DNA of 21,675 nt, from IMG/VR virus record IMGVR_UViG_3300020473_000142, positions 1 to 21,675 of that record; one strand, given 5' to 3'. Shown here piece after piece: positions 1 to 6,575 of the stretch; position 1 is the stretch's first letter; every line of letters starts with the position of its first letter. A program made the position numbers and the translations under genes. Under the pieces are notes generated by a model, which had not been told where the DNA came from, ran no database searches, and worked only from the letters and a program-made list of their open reading frames with translations. Origin of the DNA: a virus.

Positions 1-1
1 G

Positions 2-670
2 CCACCCTCGATGGAAAACTCTAAAATGCTTCAAGGTCAACCTGCGCAGGCATTTGAGAACCAGGACCATGACGCACACATTGCTGTGCATTTATCGTTA
101 TATCAAAGTTCTATTGCCCAGAATGTCCCTCAAGGCCAACAACAATTACTTGGTTTGATTCAGGGTCATATCTATCAGCATGTTGATTTCAAGGCAAGAG
201 AGATGGCGATGCAAGATCCTCAGATAACTCAAATGCAACAGCAAATGCAGATGATGCAGCAGCAAGCCATGCAGAACCCTGCTATGCAGCAACAGTTACA
301 GCAGATGCAACAACAGATGGCTCCGATACTTGAAGACAAGGTCGCTCAGATTAGTTCTGAAATACTTAATGATCTGGCTCCTCAGTTCAAGGGAGATAAC
401 GAAGACCCACTGGTCGAGCTAAGAAAAGAAGAGCTTGAGATAAAGGCGGCTGATGTAGAGCGTAAGGCTGATGAGGCGCAACAGCGTATTGATATTGAGC
501 AGGAACGCCTAGATCGAAACATGGACATGGCAGATGATCGTTTGAAAACTCAGGTTGATATTGCTGACATGAAGAACGATACTGCGCAAGATAGGATTAA
601 TTTACAGCGTGAGGCCCAAATGGCCAAGACCGCAGAAAATATAGCCAAAGACTTTTTTGGGAGAAATTAA
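2..670 (+). CDS. Portal protein, C-terminal part (5' truncated)
   Basis: The reading frame is open from base 2, upstream of the first ATG at base 11, so the gene very probably enters from the left edge. About 220 residues are visible. They begin with a conserved-looking stretch (FENQDHDAHIAVH) that I associate with the ends of marine-phage portal proteins. A Gln/Met-rich segment follows (roughly residues 74-103 from the ATG), then a long charged helical tail rich in E, K, D and R. A portal is the dodecameric ring through which DNA enters and leaves the head; a long helical C-terminus could form a barrel, as in P22, but that is inference. The position just upstream of accessory, scaffold and capsid genes fits. 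The alternative is an unrelated coiled-coil virion protein. Confidence 0.62.
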   Translation, partial: PPSMENSKMLQGQPAQAFENQDHDAHIAVHLSLYQSSIAQNVPQGQQQLLGLIQGHIYQHVDFKAREMAMQDPQITQMQQQMQMMQQQAMQNPAMQQQLQQMQQQMAPILEDKVAQISSEILNDLAPQFKGDNEDPLVELRKEELEIKAADVERKADEAQQRIDIEQERLDRNMDMADDRLKTQVDIADMKNDTAQDRINLQREAQMAKTAENIAKDFFGRN

Positions 671-898
671 ATGAGCAGCGTAAGACAGAAGCGCGCAGAA
701 GTTCACAAAGCCGAAGCACGAGAAGCTGAGAGGTTAAGAGTCCAAGGTGGCGACATTAGTGAAAAAATTGAGAAACTGGTTGAGGAGGTTGAAGCAACCC
801 CGATTCCAGAAGAAAAGGTAGAAGCCAAAGCTCCAGTTAAAAAGAAAGCCAAGAAAAAGGCTGCTCCAAAAGCTAAGGCTGCAAAGAAATCCACATAG
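671..898 (+). CDS. Small protein with histone-H1-like Lys/Ala/Pro tail
   Basis: 75 residues starting at the ATG directly after the portal stop codon, with a GGGAG ribosome binding site at 659-663. The first half is charged and helical (R/E/A-rich). The middle is acidic (EKLVEEVEATPIPEEKVE). The last 25 residues are almost only K, A and P, like the tails of histone H1 or bacterial histone-like proteins. Such a tail can bind nucleic acid non-specifically, so a role in DNA contact near the portal vertex or in packaging is conceivable, but nothing shows it. I do not recognise a named family. Strong RBS and tight spacing between portal and the next gene make it a convincing real gene. Confidence 0.72.
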   Translation: MSSVRQKRAEVHKAEAREAERLRVQGGDISEKIEKLVEEVEATPIPEEKVEAKAPVKKKAKKKAAPKAKAAKKST

Positions 899-907
899 GA
901 GGATCGA

Positions 908-1108
908 ATGAATCCAATCAAACGTCAGACCTCGTTTCCACAGCCTACAGTTTCTGATAGCAAGGTCAGTATAAAAGACCAAGGCACAGTTGATTTTGCC
1001 AAGACAGAAGACGTTGCCAACCCTGGCCCACCTAAGCCTTTTGGCGCGGGTGAGATGCGTGGTGGCGGTGCAGCAATACGAGGCAAGAAGTTCTCAGGTA
1101 TATTTTAA
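908..1108 (+). CDS. Conserved small phage protein with RGGGAA-RGKKF C-terminus
   Basis: 66 residues with a perfect AGGAGG Shine-Dalgarno at 897-902, six bases before the ATG. The N-terminal two thirds is polar and probably unstructured. The C-terminus is distinctive: FGAGEMRGGGAAIRGKKFSG. Short proteins or tails with an RG-x-GA core followed by basic residues recur in marine phages; function is unknown to me. A related-looking tail closes the 19251-19589 protein in this same window. It sits in the portal-to-scaffold interval, so a head-accessory role is a guess from position only. Confidence 0.68.
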   Translation: MNPIKRQTSFPQPTVSDSKVSIKDQGTVDFAKTEDVANPGPPKPFGAGEMRGGGAAIRGKKFSGIF

Positions 1109-1114
1109 TTTATC

Positions 1115-1915
1115 ATGAGAATTAACATACCAGGGCTAGGAATGATAAATGTTTCCGAGTTTGGCGATGCTGAAACCGGAATGATGAACGTGCCTGGTGT
1201 AGGCCAAATTCAAAATCAAATAGATCCATTCGCAGGTTATAGGGACAGAGAAGACGATGATGATGAGGACACTCCTCCAGTAGATTTTAAACAACCTTCT
1301 GAGTATTTGTCTGAACAGGAGATGCAAAACATCACAACTCCAAATCCATCATTATCTGAAGATCAGTTAAGGGTTTTGTACACCACTGGCTTGATGGATT
1401 TTGATGATGATTTTTTCACAGATGTAAAAGGAATATTTGGAGAGCCAGGACAAAGATATGGTCTTGGTGTTCCTCAAGATAGAATTGATGAGATTGCAGG
1501 AGAAATTAATTTTAGTAGCAATCAGCCTAAGCCTACTAATACAGAAGAAGAGTCTCCTGCGCCGACTCCTCCCCCTAAGCCTCCTCCGTCCTTTGAAGGT
1601 TATGTTCCTAGAAACATATTAGGCACATCGTTTGATCCAAAGGATTTGAGCGCGCATCAAAAAATGGTTCAAGATGCCAGGGATAGGTTAATTGTTCCTC
1701 CTGGGGAAAAAGTTCCAGACGGTGGGTATCTCACTTACAACAACCCCATACTTGGCAACAAACAAACCCAGTTTGGCGGTTATGGCCAGCCGATGCCAAC
1801 TAAGCCATTGATGGATTATGCGGGGCTTTCATCCCCAATAACTTATTCAGTTCCTGATCCTGATCCAGACAAAGAACCTGGAGGACCGCCTCCACCACCC
1901 CCAGTAATTACATAA
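1115..1915 (+). CDS. Hypothetical acidic, proline-rich phage protein
   Basis: 266 residues, no family recognised. The N-terminus reads MRINIPGLGMINVSEF and contains a second similar segment (MMNVPGVGQIQNQ), so there may be a short internal duplication. A run of D/E follows at about residues 45-53 (REDDDDEDT), then two proline-rich stretches, one near residue 148 and one at the very C-terminus ending in PPPPPPVIT. The layout is acidic domain, linker, domain, polyproline tail, as in many disordered virion proteins. There is no clear Shine-Dalgarno before 1115, so translation may depend on coupling to the gene ending at 1108. The 560-residue protein at 19969 has similar polyproline linkers. Confidence 0.62.
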   Translation: MRINIPGLGMINVSEFGDAETGMMNVPGVGQIQNQIDPFAGYRDREDDDDEDTPPVDFKQPSEYLSEQEMQNITTPNPSLSEDQLRVLYTTGLMDFDDDFFTDVKGIFGEPGQRYGLGVPQDRIDEIAGEINFSSNQPKPTNTEEESPAPTPPPKPPPSFEGYVPRNILGTSFDPKDLSAHQKMVQDARDRLIVPPGEKVPDGGYLTYNNPILGNKQTQFGGYGQPMPTKPLMDYAGLSSPITYSVPDPDPDKEPGGPPPPPPVIT

Positions 1916-2116
1916 ATGGATTCAGTCGCATTAGCTTCTTATATCAATAAGAAGCTTAAACAGTACGAACAAGGCCACATGGAGTATCTTGCTTCTGGTG
2001 GCGTAAAAGACATGGAGGAATACAAATTCGTCATGGGTGAGTTATCGATGCTTCGCACCCTGCGAGAAGACCTGCGAGAAGCATTGCACATACAAGGAGA
2101 TGAAATCGATGAGTGA
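1916..2116 (+). CDS. Small helical hypothetical protein
   Basis: 66 residues, starting at the ATG immediately after the upstream TAA with no spacer and no good Shine-Dalgarno, which suggests re-initiation. The sequence is almost wholly helical (YINKKLKQYEQGHMEYL, then ELSMLRTLREDLREALHIQ) and acidic at the end. Small helical proteins of this kind with a 'DMEEYKFVMGEL'-type core occur between portal and scaffold genes in marine phages; I know no function. The 3' end overlaps the start of the GroES-like gene by eight bases, so the two are translationally linked. Confidence 0.6.
   Translation: MDSVALASYINKKLKQYEQGHMEYLASGGVKDMEEYKFVMGELSMLRTLREDLREALHIQGDEIDE
2094..2100 (+). promoter_or_regulatory. 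Ribosome binding site fixing the GroES-like start
   Basis: AAGGAGA lies eight bases before the ATG at 2109. The same frame is open further upstream to 2037, but that start has no comparable site and would give a 72-base overlap with the preceding gene. The site therefore argues for initiation at 2109. Confidence 0.7.
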
Positions 2117-2549
2117 ACCACAAGTGGACGCTCTCGCACAACCGTCTATAACAGACGCATACGTTAGCGAGGAAAGTCGGGTCTTAGACCCAGCCGTGTT
2201 AGATAAATCATTGATAGAAAGAATGCCAGAGCCTGCTGGATGGAGGATCTTAGTTCTTCCATACAAAGGTAAAGGCGTGACAGAAGGCGGTATACAGCTT
2301 CTGGAATCTACAGTGGATAAAGAAAATCTAGCTACTTCAGTTTGTTATGTCATTAAGGTAGGCCCACTGGCTTATCAGGATGACTCTAAGTTTGGTGGTA
2401 TTCCATGGTGTAAAAAAGGTGACTGGGTTCTTATTGGAAGATACGCAGGAGCTCGTTTTGCCTTGGAAGATGATCACGAAGTTAGGATTATTAACGACGA
2501 TGAAGTAATTGGAACAATCTTTGATCCAAATGATATTAAATCTGCATAG
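2109..2549 (+). CDS. GroES-like cochaperonin (Cpn10 fold)
   Basis: 146 residues. Residues 1-38 are an acidic, probably flexible extension. From about residue 40 the sequence follows the Cpn10 pattern: GWRILVLPYK as first beta strand, a mobile-loop-like segment containing G60-G61-I62-Q63-L64 (compare the GGIVL contact of GroES), then a VIKVGPLAY strand, then GDWVLIGRYAG and a final DDEVIGTI strand. Cpn10 rings cap the host GroEL during folding; phage versions such as T4 gp31 adapt it to fold the capsid protein. Position just upstream of scaffold and capsid genes fits that role. No GroEL-like gene is in the window, so it would work with the host chaperonin. Start chosen by the AAGGAGA at 2094. 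Confidence 0.82.
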   Translation: MSEPQVDALAQPSITDAYVSEESRVLDPAVLDKSLIERMPEPAGWRILVLPYKGKGVTEGGIQLLESTVDKENLATSVCYVIKVGPLAYQDDSKFGGIPWCKKGDWVLIGRYAGARFALEDDHEVRIINDDEVIGTIFDPNDIKSA

Positions 2550-2557
2550 GTGAAAAC

Positions 2558-3619
2558 ATGGCTGAAGAAACATTAACTGAAGCTTTAGAAAAGCTGGATG
2601 ACGAAAATATCAAAAGTGCTGCTCTTCCTGAATCAAGGAGGGTAGAAGAAGAAACATCTGAAGAAGTTGCAATCATTGACCTTGACGAAGATGACGTTAA
2701 GGACATTGAGCCAATTACGGAAGATGTTGTTAAAGAAGAGTTTGAACCCAAGCCAACTATTGATGAAGAAGAGATTTCTGAAACTGAAAAGAGAGCCAGA
2801 AAAGCTCAAGACAGAATTAATAAGGCAGTAGGTCAAGCTAAGGAATATCAGCGTAGAGAGTTGCAGGCTTTGCAATATGCAAAGGAATTGCAGGAAAAGA
2901 ACCAACAACTTTCTAATCAACTACTTCAATCTCAAACCCAATCAACTGAACAGAACATGAAGCTTCAGGAAGGTTATAAGGATGAGTTTGAGAACAGAGT
3001 TGAGACTCAGGCCGCAGCAGCAAAGAAAGCGTTAAAGACTGCTTACGAGGCTGGTGATGCCGAGACCATGGCTGAAGCACAACAGATGTTAGCTCAAGCA
3101 GAAGCTGATAGAACTGCTTTGAATAGGTACAACCAGGAGCTTGAGGAGTATAAAACTCAATATCAAAACTGGTCTGAAGAACAAAAAGCGCAACAAGAAC
3201 AACAAGCGCAGATGATTCAACAACCTATTCAACAACAACCCATTTACGAAGAACCATCTAACAAAGCTCAAAAATGGGCTGAAGACAACGAATGGTTTGG
3301 TGTAGATGAAGTCATGACAGACCAGGTAATGGCTATTCATAAAAGATTAGCCGCAAATCCTTCAATTGACTTGGAATCAGATGAATATTATTCTGAGTTA
3401 GATCAACGTATGAGGGAAGCATTTCCTCATAAGTTTAATAACGCGGGAGACAATGCAAACGTCCAAACAGTAGTCTCCGGTACGCGCACGACAGGAAGTG
3501 GACGCAATCAAAATAATCGTAGGATTGAATTGAGTCCTAGCGAACAGCAACTTGCTAAGAAGCTAGGAGTACCGTTCAAAGAATACGCAAAACAAAAGAT
3601 GAGGTTAGAAAGATCATGA
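2558..3619 (+). CDS. Scaffolding-type head assembly protein
   Basis: 353 residues, very acidic N-terminus (residues 1-75), long Gln/Glu/Ala/Lys-rich coiled coil from roughly 80 to 230 (AKEYQRRELQALQYAKELQE and similar), and a C-terminal part with WAEDNEWFGVDEVMTDQV (about residues 240-257) followed by a basic tail. This architecture, with the location between portal and major capsid genes, matches phage scaffolds, which hold capsid subunits during procapsid assembly and then leave. The W-x-x-x-N-x-W-F motif is one I associate with scaffold-like proteins of marine podoviruses. There is no protease motif. A weak AGGTGA site precedes the ATG. Its last four bases overlap the next gene (ATGA). Confidence 0.75.
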   Translation: MAEETLTEALEKLDDENIKSAALPESRRVEEETSEEVAIIDLDEDDVKDIEPITEDVVKEEFEPKPTIDEEEISETEKRARKAQDRINKAVGQAKEYQRRELQALQYAKELQEKNQQLSNQLLQSQTQSTEQNMKLQEGYKDEFENRVETQAAAAKKALKTAYEAGDAETMAEAQQMLAQAEADRTALNRYNQELEEYKTQYQNWSEEQKAQQEQQAQMIQQPIQQQPIYEEPSNKAQKWAEDNEWFGVDEVMTDQVMAIHKRLAANPSIDLESDEYYSELDQRMREAFPHKFNNAGDNANVQTVVSGTRTTGSGRNQNNRRIELSPSEQQLAKKLGVPFKEYAKQKMRLERS

Positions 3620-4086
3620 GCGAAGAAACAGGAAAAGGATCTAATAGAACACCAAGGAATGCTTCTTCTCGGTCCACAGAGACTGCAAGAAAACCATGGA
3701 CACCACCTCAAGTCTTAGAGACTCCTGAACCCCCGCCTGGTATGAAGTATAGATGGGTAAGAACGTCTATAAGAGGCGAAGATGATAAAACCAATGTTCA
3801 CATGAGATTCCGTGAGGGATACGAACCCGTGAAACCAGAAGAAGTTGTTGGGTATGAATTGCCTACAATTGAAGATGGTAAGCATGCAGGCACTGTTGGC
3901 GTTGGTGGTTTGATTCTTTGCAAGATTCCAGAAGAAACGGTGGCAGAAAGGAATGCTCACTTCGAGCGTCAAACAGAAAACCAAATGAAAGCGGTTGATA
4001 ATGACTTGATGCGAGAAGAGAATCCTGCAATGCCTATCTCTAGGGATAGAAAAACGCAGGTTTCATTTGGGAGTCCTAAAGCGTAG
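3616..4086 (+). CDS. Conserved hypothetical head-region protein
   Basis: 156 residues, translated through an ATGA overlap with the scaffold gene. The first 35 residues are Ser/Thr/Arg/Pro-rich and probably disordered. A compact core follows: PPPGMKYRWVRTSIRGEDD, then a GYEPVKPEEV strand-turn and GVGGLILCKIPEE. The C-terminus is a helix with ERNAHFERQTENQMKAVDN. The 'RWVR...NV..R..EGYEPV' core is familiar from marine phage genomes beside the capsid gene, always unnamed. The coupling suggests a stoichiometric link with the scaffold, for instance an accessory or completion protein; that is inference. Confidence 0.66.
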   Translation: MSEETGKGSNRTPRNASSRSTETARKPWTPPQVLETPEPPPGMKYRWVRTSIRGEDDKTNVHMRFREGYEPVKPEEVVGYELPTIEDGKHAGTVGVGGLILCKIPEETVAERNAHFERQTENQMKAVDNDLMREENPAMPISRDRKTQVSFGSPKA

Positions 4087-4127
4087 CTTTGGACATTATT
4101 TTGATTATGTTTTACGGAGAATAAAAG

Positions 4128-4712
4128 ATGGCTAATAATGATGCCGCTTTTGGGATGCGTCCAACCAGGATGATAGGCGGTGCGCCTTACACTGGTGGAC
4201 AAAGCCGTTACAGAATCGCCGCAAACTATGACACAAATATCTTTCAGGGTGACATGGTTGCCCAGGTTACCGGAGGTGGTGTAGAAGTACACGCCGATGG
4301 TGGTACTGTGCCGATAGTTGGTGTATTCAACGGGTGTTCCTACACAGATCCCACAACTAGTGAGCAGGTTTTTAGTAATTACTATCCTGCTAGTACAAAC
4401 GCTTCTGACATCATTGCATTTGTGATTGATGATCCGAATGTCGTTTATGAAATTCAAGCAGACGCAGCGTTCCCAGTTGCCGATTTGTTCGGTAATTTTG
4501 ACATCGTCTATACTTCTTCTGGAAGCACCGTAACAGGTATTTCTGGAGCAGAGCTTGAAGTATCAACTGGTGCAACTACAGCAACTTTGCCTATAAAAGC
4601 GATTGATATCTCAACTGATCCTGAGAATTCAGACGTTGCTTCGGCAAATACAAATGTTTTAGTTGTGATTCAAAACTCAATATTCGGCCAGAAAAGCGCC
4701 GGGTTGGCTTAG
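4128..4712 (+). CDS. Head-region beta-rich structural protein (decoration-like)
   Basis: 194 residues preceded by a GGAG site at about 4116-4119. Composition is Gly/Ala/Thr/Val-rich with regular beta strands and few charges, as in virion surface proteins. The start, ANNDAAFGMRPTRMIGGAPY, is a recurring beginning in phages of this type, followed by NIFQGDMVAQVTGGGVEV and GTVPIVGVFNGCSYTDP. That GD-x-V ... GVF-x-G layout resembles small beta-barrel decoration domains, so a capsid-decorating role is plausible, not proven. It directly precedes the major capsid gene and is followed after 12 bases by its strong RBS. A 41-base AT-rich gap lies before the gene (4087-4127) with no convincing promoter. 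Confidence 0.65.
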   Translation: MANNDAAFGMRPTRMIGGAPYTGGQSRYRIAANYDTNIFQGDMVAQVTGGGVEVHADGGTVPIVGVFNGCSYTDPTTSEQVFSNYYPASTNASDIIAFVIDDPNVVYEIQADAAFPVADLFGNFDIVYTSSGSTVTGISGAELEVSTGATTATLPIKAIDISTDPENSDVASANTNVLVVIQNSIFGQKSAGLA

Positions 4713-4724
4713 GAGGTTAATTAG

Positions 4725-5633
4725 ATGGCTATTTCAAGAGCACAATTAGCCAAAGAGCTAGAGCCTGGCCTCAATGCTTTATTTGGCATGGAGTATGCGC
4801 GTTATGAAAACGAGCATGCAGAGATTTTTGAAACTGAATCTTCAGACAGAGCGTTTGAAGAGGAAGTACTAATCGTTGGTTTCGGTAATGCTGAAGTCAA
4901 AACTGAAGGGCAGGGCGTGAACTACGACCAAGCTTCTGAAGGTTTTACTGCCAGATACACCCATGAAACCGTATCACTTGCATTTGCGCTTACAGAAGAG
5001 GCTGTAGAGGACAACCTTTATGACCGACTTGGCGCACGTTATACCAAGGCTTTGGCTAGAAGTATGGCGCACAGCAAGCAGGTTAAAGCTGCTAACGTAT
5101 TGAACAATGCGTTTAGCTCAAGCTTTACTGGCGGTGACGGTGTTTCCCTGATCAACACAAGCCACCCACTAGCTGGTGGAGGCACGCTTGCTAATCGAGC
5201 ATCTACAATGAGTGACCTTAATGAGACCTCATTAGAAAATGCTTTGATCAGCATTAGTACTTTTGTTGATGACAGAAACATGATCTTGGCTCTTCAGGGA
5301 ACCAAGTTGATTGTTCCTCCTCAACTTCAGTTTGTTGCTGATCGATTGCTTGAAACACCTGGAAGGGTTGCTACAGCAGATAACGATATCAACGCTATCA
5401 GGAACATGGGTCTGCTACCGCAAGGTTATGCAGTCAACCATTTCTTGACAGACACTGATGCGTTTTTCATTCTGACTGACTGTCCTGATGGGTTTAAGCA
5501 CTTTGAGCGTTCTCCAATATCAACCTCAATGGAAGGTGACTTTGATACTGGTAACGTGCGCTACAAAGCTAGAGAGCGATACAGTTTTGGATTCTCGAAT
5601 CCACGCTGCGTATTCGGTTCTCAAGGAGCTTAA
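4725..5633 (+). CDS. Major capsid protein (HK97 fold, Mu gpT-like)
   Basis: 302 residues, led by the strongest ribosome binding site of the head module, AGGAGGT at 4711-4717. The sequence fits HK97-fold capsid proteins of the group often annotated as Mu-like gpT in marine phages: an N-terminal helix (AQLAKELEPGLNALFGMEYA), an E-loop-like region near residues 55-80, a spine helix with EEAVEDNLYDRLGARYTKAL (about 92-111), an LINTSHPLAGGG turn, and an A-domain strand LQGTKLIVPPQLQFVADRLL. There is no obvious prohead protease site. It forms the icosahedral shell, probably with the GroES-like and scaffold products upstream. A terminator follows eight bases after the stop, so the capsid message may end there. 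Confidence 0.87.
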   Translation: MAISRAQLAKELEPGLNALFGMEYARYENEHAEIFETESSDRAFEEEVLIVGFGNAEVKTEGQGVNYDQASEGFTARYTHETVSLAFALTEEAVEDNLYDRLGARYTKALARSMAHSKQVKAANVLNNAFSSSFTGGDGVSLINTSHPLAGGGTLANRASTMSDLNETSLENALISISTFVDDRNMILALQGTKLIVPPQLQFVADRLLETPGRVATADNDINAIRNMGLLPQGYAVNHFLTDTDAFFILTDCPDGFKHFERSPISTSMEGDFDTGNVRYKARERYSFGFSNPRCVFGSQGA

Positions 5634-5640
5634 AGCAGAT

Positions 5641-5664
5641 AGGGGGCTTTATGCCCCCTTTATT
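5641..5664 (+). terminator. Intrinsic terminator after the capsid gene
   Basis: AGGGGGC (5641-5647) and GCCCCCT (5653-5659) form a perfect seven-pair stem with a five-base loop, TTTAT, followed by a short T-rich run (TTATT). It starts eight bases after the capsid stop codon. The T-run is broken by one A, so termination may be partial and let some transcripts read through into the next genes. Confidence 0.8.
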
Positions 5665-5678
5665 ACTGGGATACACTA

Positions 5679-5737
5679 GCCCTAGCGACTGGCCCAGCAG
5701 ACGCTTACGAAGACTCTAGGGCGAAACCTTTCGTAAG
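5679..5737 (+). promoter_or_regulatory. Candidate H-type RNA pseudoknot leader
   Basis: Two inverted repeats interlock. GCCCTAG (5679-5685) pairs with CTAGGGC (5716-5722). CTTACGAA (5704-5711) pairs with TTCGTAAG (5730-5737), extended by a G-U pair between 5712 and 5729. The order stem1-stem2-stem1'-stem2' defines an H-type pseudoknot with loops of 18, 3 and 6 bases. The last loop is GAAACC, suited to lying in the groove of a seven-pair stem. The first loop can form a tiny CTG/CAG hairpin. The last stem ends inside AAGGAGG (5735-5741), the Shine-Dalgarno of the gene at 5749, so folding could control its translation, as the gene 32 leader of T4 does. Found by eye; not matched to a known RNA family. 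Confidence 0.5.
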
Positions 5738-5748
5738 GAGGAAACCTG

Positions 5749-6255
5749 ATGGCTCAGACAACTTTTACTGGCCCAATTCGATCCTTGTCTGGCGTTATTA
5801 GCGCAGGATACAACGGAGTTGTTAGCTTGACTGCTGATACCACTCTTACTGTCGCTGCCCACGCTGGAAGACCGTTACTTTGTAATGATGCAGATGGTAA
5901 GTTCACTCTTCCAAGCATTGTTGTAACGGAACCCACTGACAAGGGAGATCCCAACCAAACAGCCAATCTAGGAGCTCAGTTCACTTTTATAGTTGTAACT
6001 GCTGCTACTGACATGGATATTTTAACTGATGGCACTGACAAGTTTGTTGGTGGCATTTATACTGGTGTCGATGACGCAACAGGCAAGACCTTTATATCTG
6101 GCGCATCTAACGATGTTATTACCCAGAACGGCTCTACAAAAGGCGGTTTGGCAGGAAGCATCATACGAGTGACTGCAATAGCAAGTGCTAAATACGCAGT
6201 AGAAGGTTTGATACTAGGTTCTGGTACTTTAGTTACTCCTTTTGCTGACGCTTAA
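5749..6255 (+). CDS. Small structural protein, capsid-accessory type
   Basis: 168 residues beginning AQTTFTGPIRSLSGVISAG. A start of this form ('TTF-x-GP-x-+-S-x-x-G') is frequent in marine phage proteins encoded next to the capsid gene. The rest is Gly/Thr/Val/Ala-rich with beta strands: TADTTLTVAAHAGRPLLCND, a FTFIVVTAATDMDIL core and GSIIRVTAIASAKYAVEGLI at the end. It is probably a virion protein, perhaps decorating or stabilising the head. The AAGGAGG site (5735-5741), seven bases from the ATG, overlaps the candidate pseudoknot, so its expression may be regulated differently from that of the capsid gene. Confidence 0.66.
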   Translation: MAQTTFTGPIRSLSGVISAGYNGVVSLTADTTLTVAAHAGRPLLCNDADGKFTLPSIVVTEPTDKGDPNQTANLGAQFTFIVVTAATDMDILTDGTDKFVGGIYTGVDDATGKTFISGASNDVITQNGSTKGGLAGSIIRVTAIASAKYAVEGLILGSGTLVTPFADA

Positions 6256-6272
6256 TATAGGAGCAAATTGAT

Positions 6273-6566
6273 ATGGCTACTCGTATCACGGGCAACGATG
6301 TAAAAACTGCAACAGTTACGGCTGATGGAGCATTAGTGGATCACCCTTGCAGATTGCGAGGGTTGATCGTTGCTGGCGGTAGTTCTGATGGCTCTGTTAT
6401 CTTTTATGATAACGCTAGTGCAGCCAGTGGAACTGCGTTATTAACTCTTGGAGTTAACGCCAACACCAACGAAACATTGAACATACCAGACCAGGGTGTC
6501 TTTGCTTCTAATGGTGTATTCGCAGATGTCACTAATGTGGATCGTGTAACTATCTTTTTTTCATAG
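6273..6566 (+). CDS. Small beta-rich virion protein
   Basis: 97 residues with a TAGGAG site about 10 bases before the ATG. Mostly beta strand by composition: RITGNDVKTATVTADGALVD, a hydrophobic LRGLIVAGGSSDGSVIFYDN hairpin, then GTALLTLGVNANTNETLNIP and a final FADVTNVDRVTIFFS strand. The pattern of a strand pair, a D-N-A turn and an IPDQGVF-x-x-NG-x-F turn is common in small phage surface proteins found near capsid genes. I know no named family. Placed between two other virion genes with 17- and 9-base gaps. Confidence 0.62.
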   Translation: MATRITGNDVKTATVTADGALVDHPCRLRGLIVAGGSSDGSVIFYDNASAASGTALLTLGVNANTNETLNIPDQGVFASNGVFADVTNVDRVTIFFS

Positions 6567-6575
6567 GAAAAAATT

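Noticed and set aside
2037-2108. Upstream extension of the GroES-like protein
   Set aside because: No Shine-Dalgarno at 2037, a long overlap with the previous gene, and the added residues look unlike a cochaperonin. AAGGAGA supports 2109.
4087-4127. Promoter TTGGAC...TATGTT before the 4128 gene
   Set aside because: The spacing is only 11 bases, and no -10-like hexamer lies 16-18 bases after TTGGAC.
5665-5680. T7-like or sigma70 promoter around the CACTA at 5674-5678
   Set aside because: Only CACTA is shared with T7-group promoters, the start base would be C, and no -35 box stands at 17 bases.
5679-5737. HDV-like ribozyme or tRNA-like fold for the leader
   Set aside because: HDV folds need a further hairpin between the second stem and the return strand of the first. 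Only 3-4 bases lie there. No acceptor or anticodon layout is visible.
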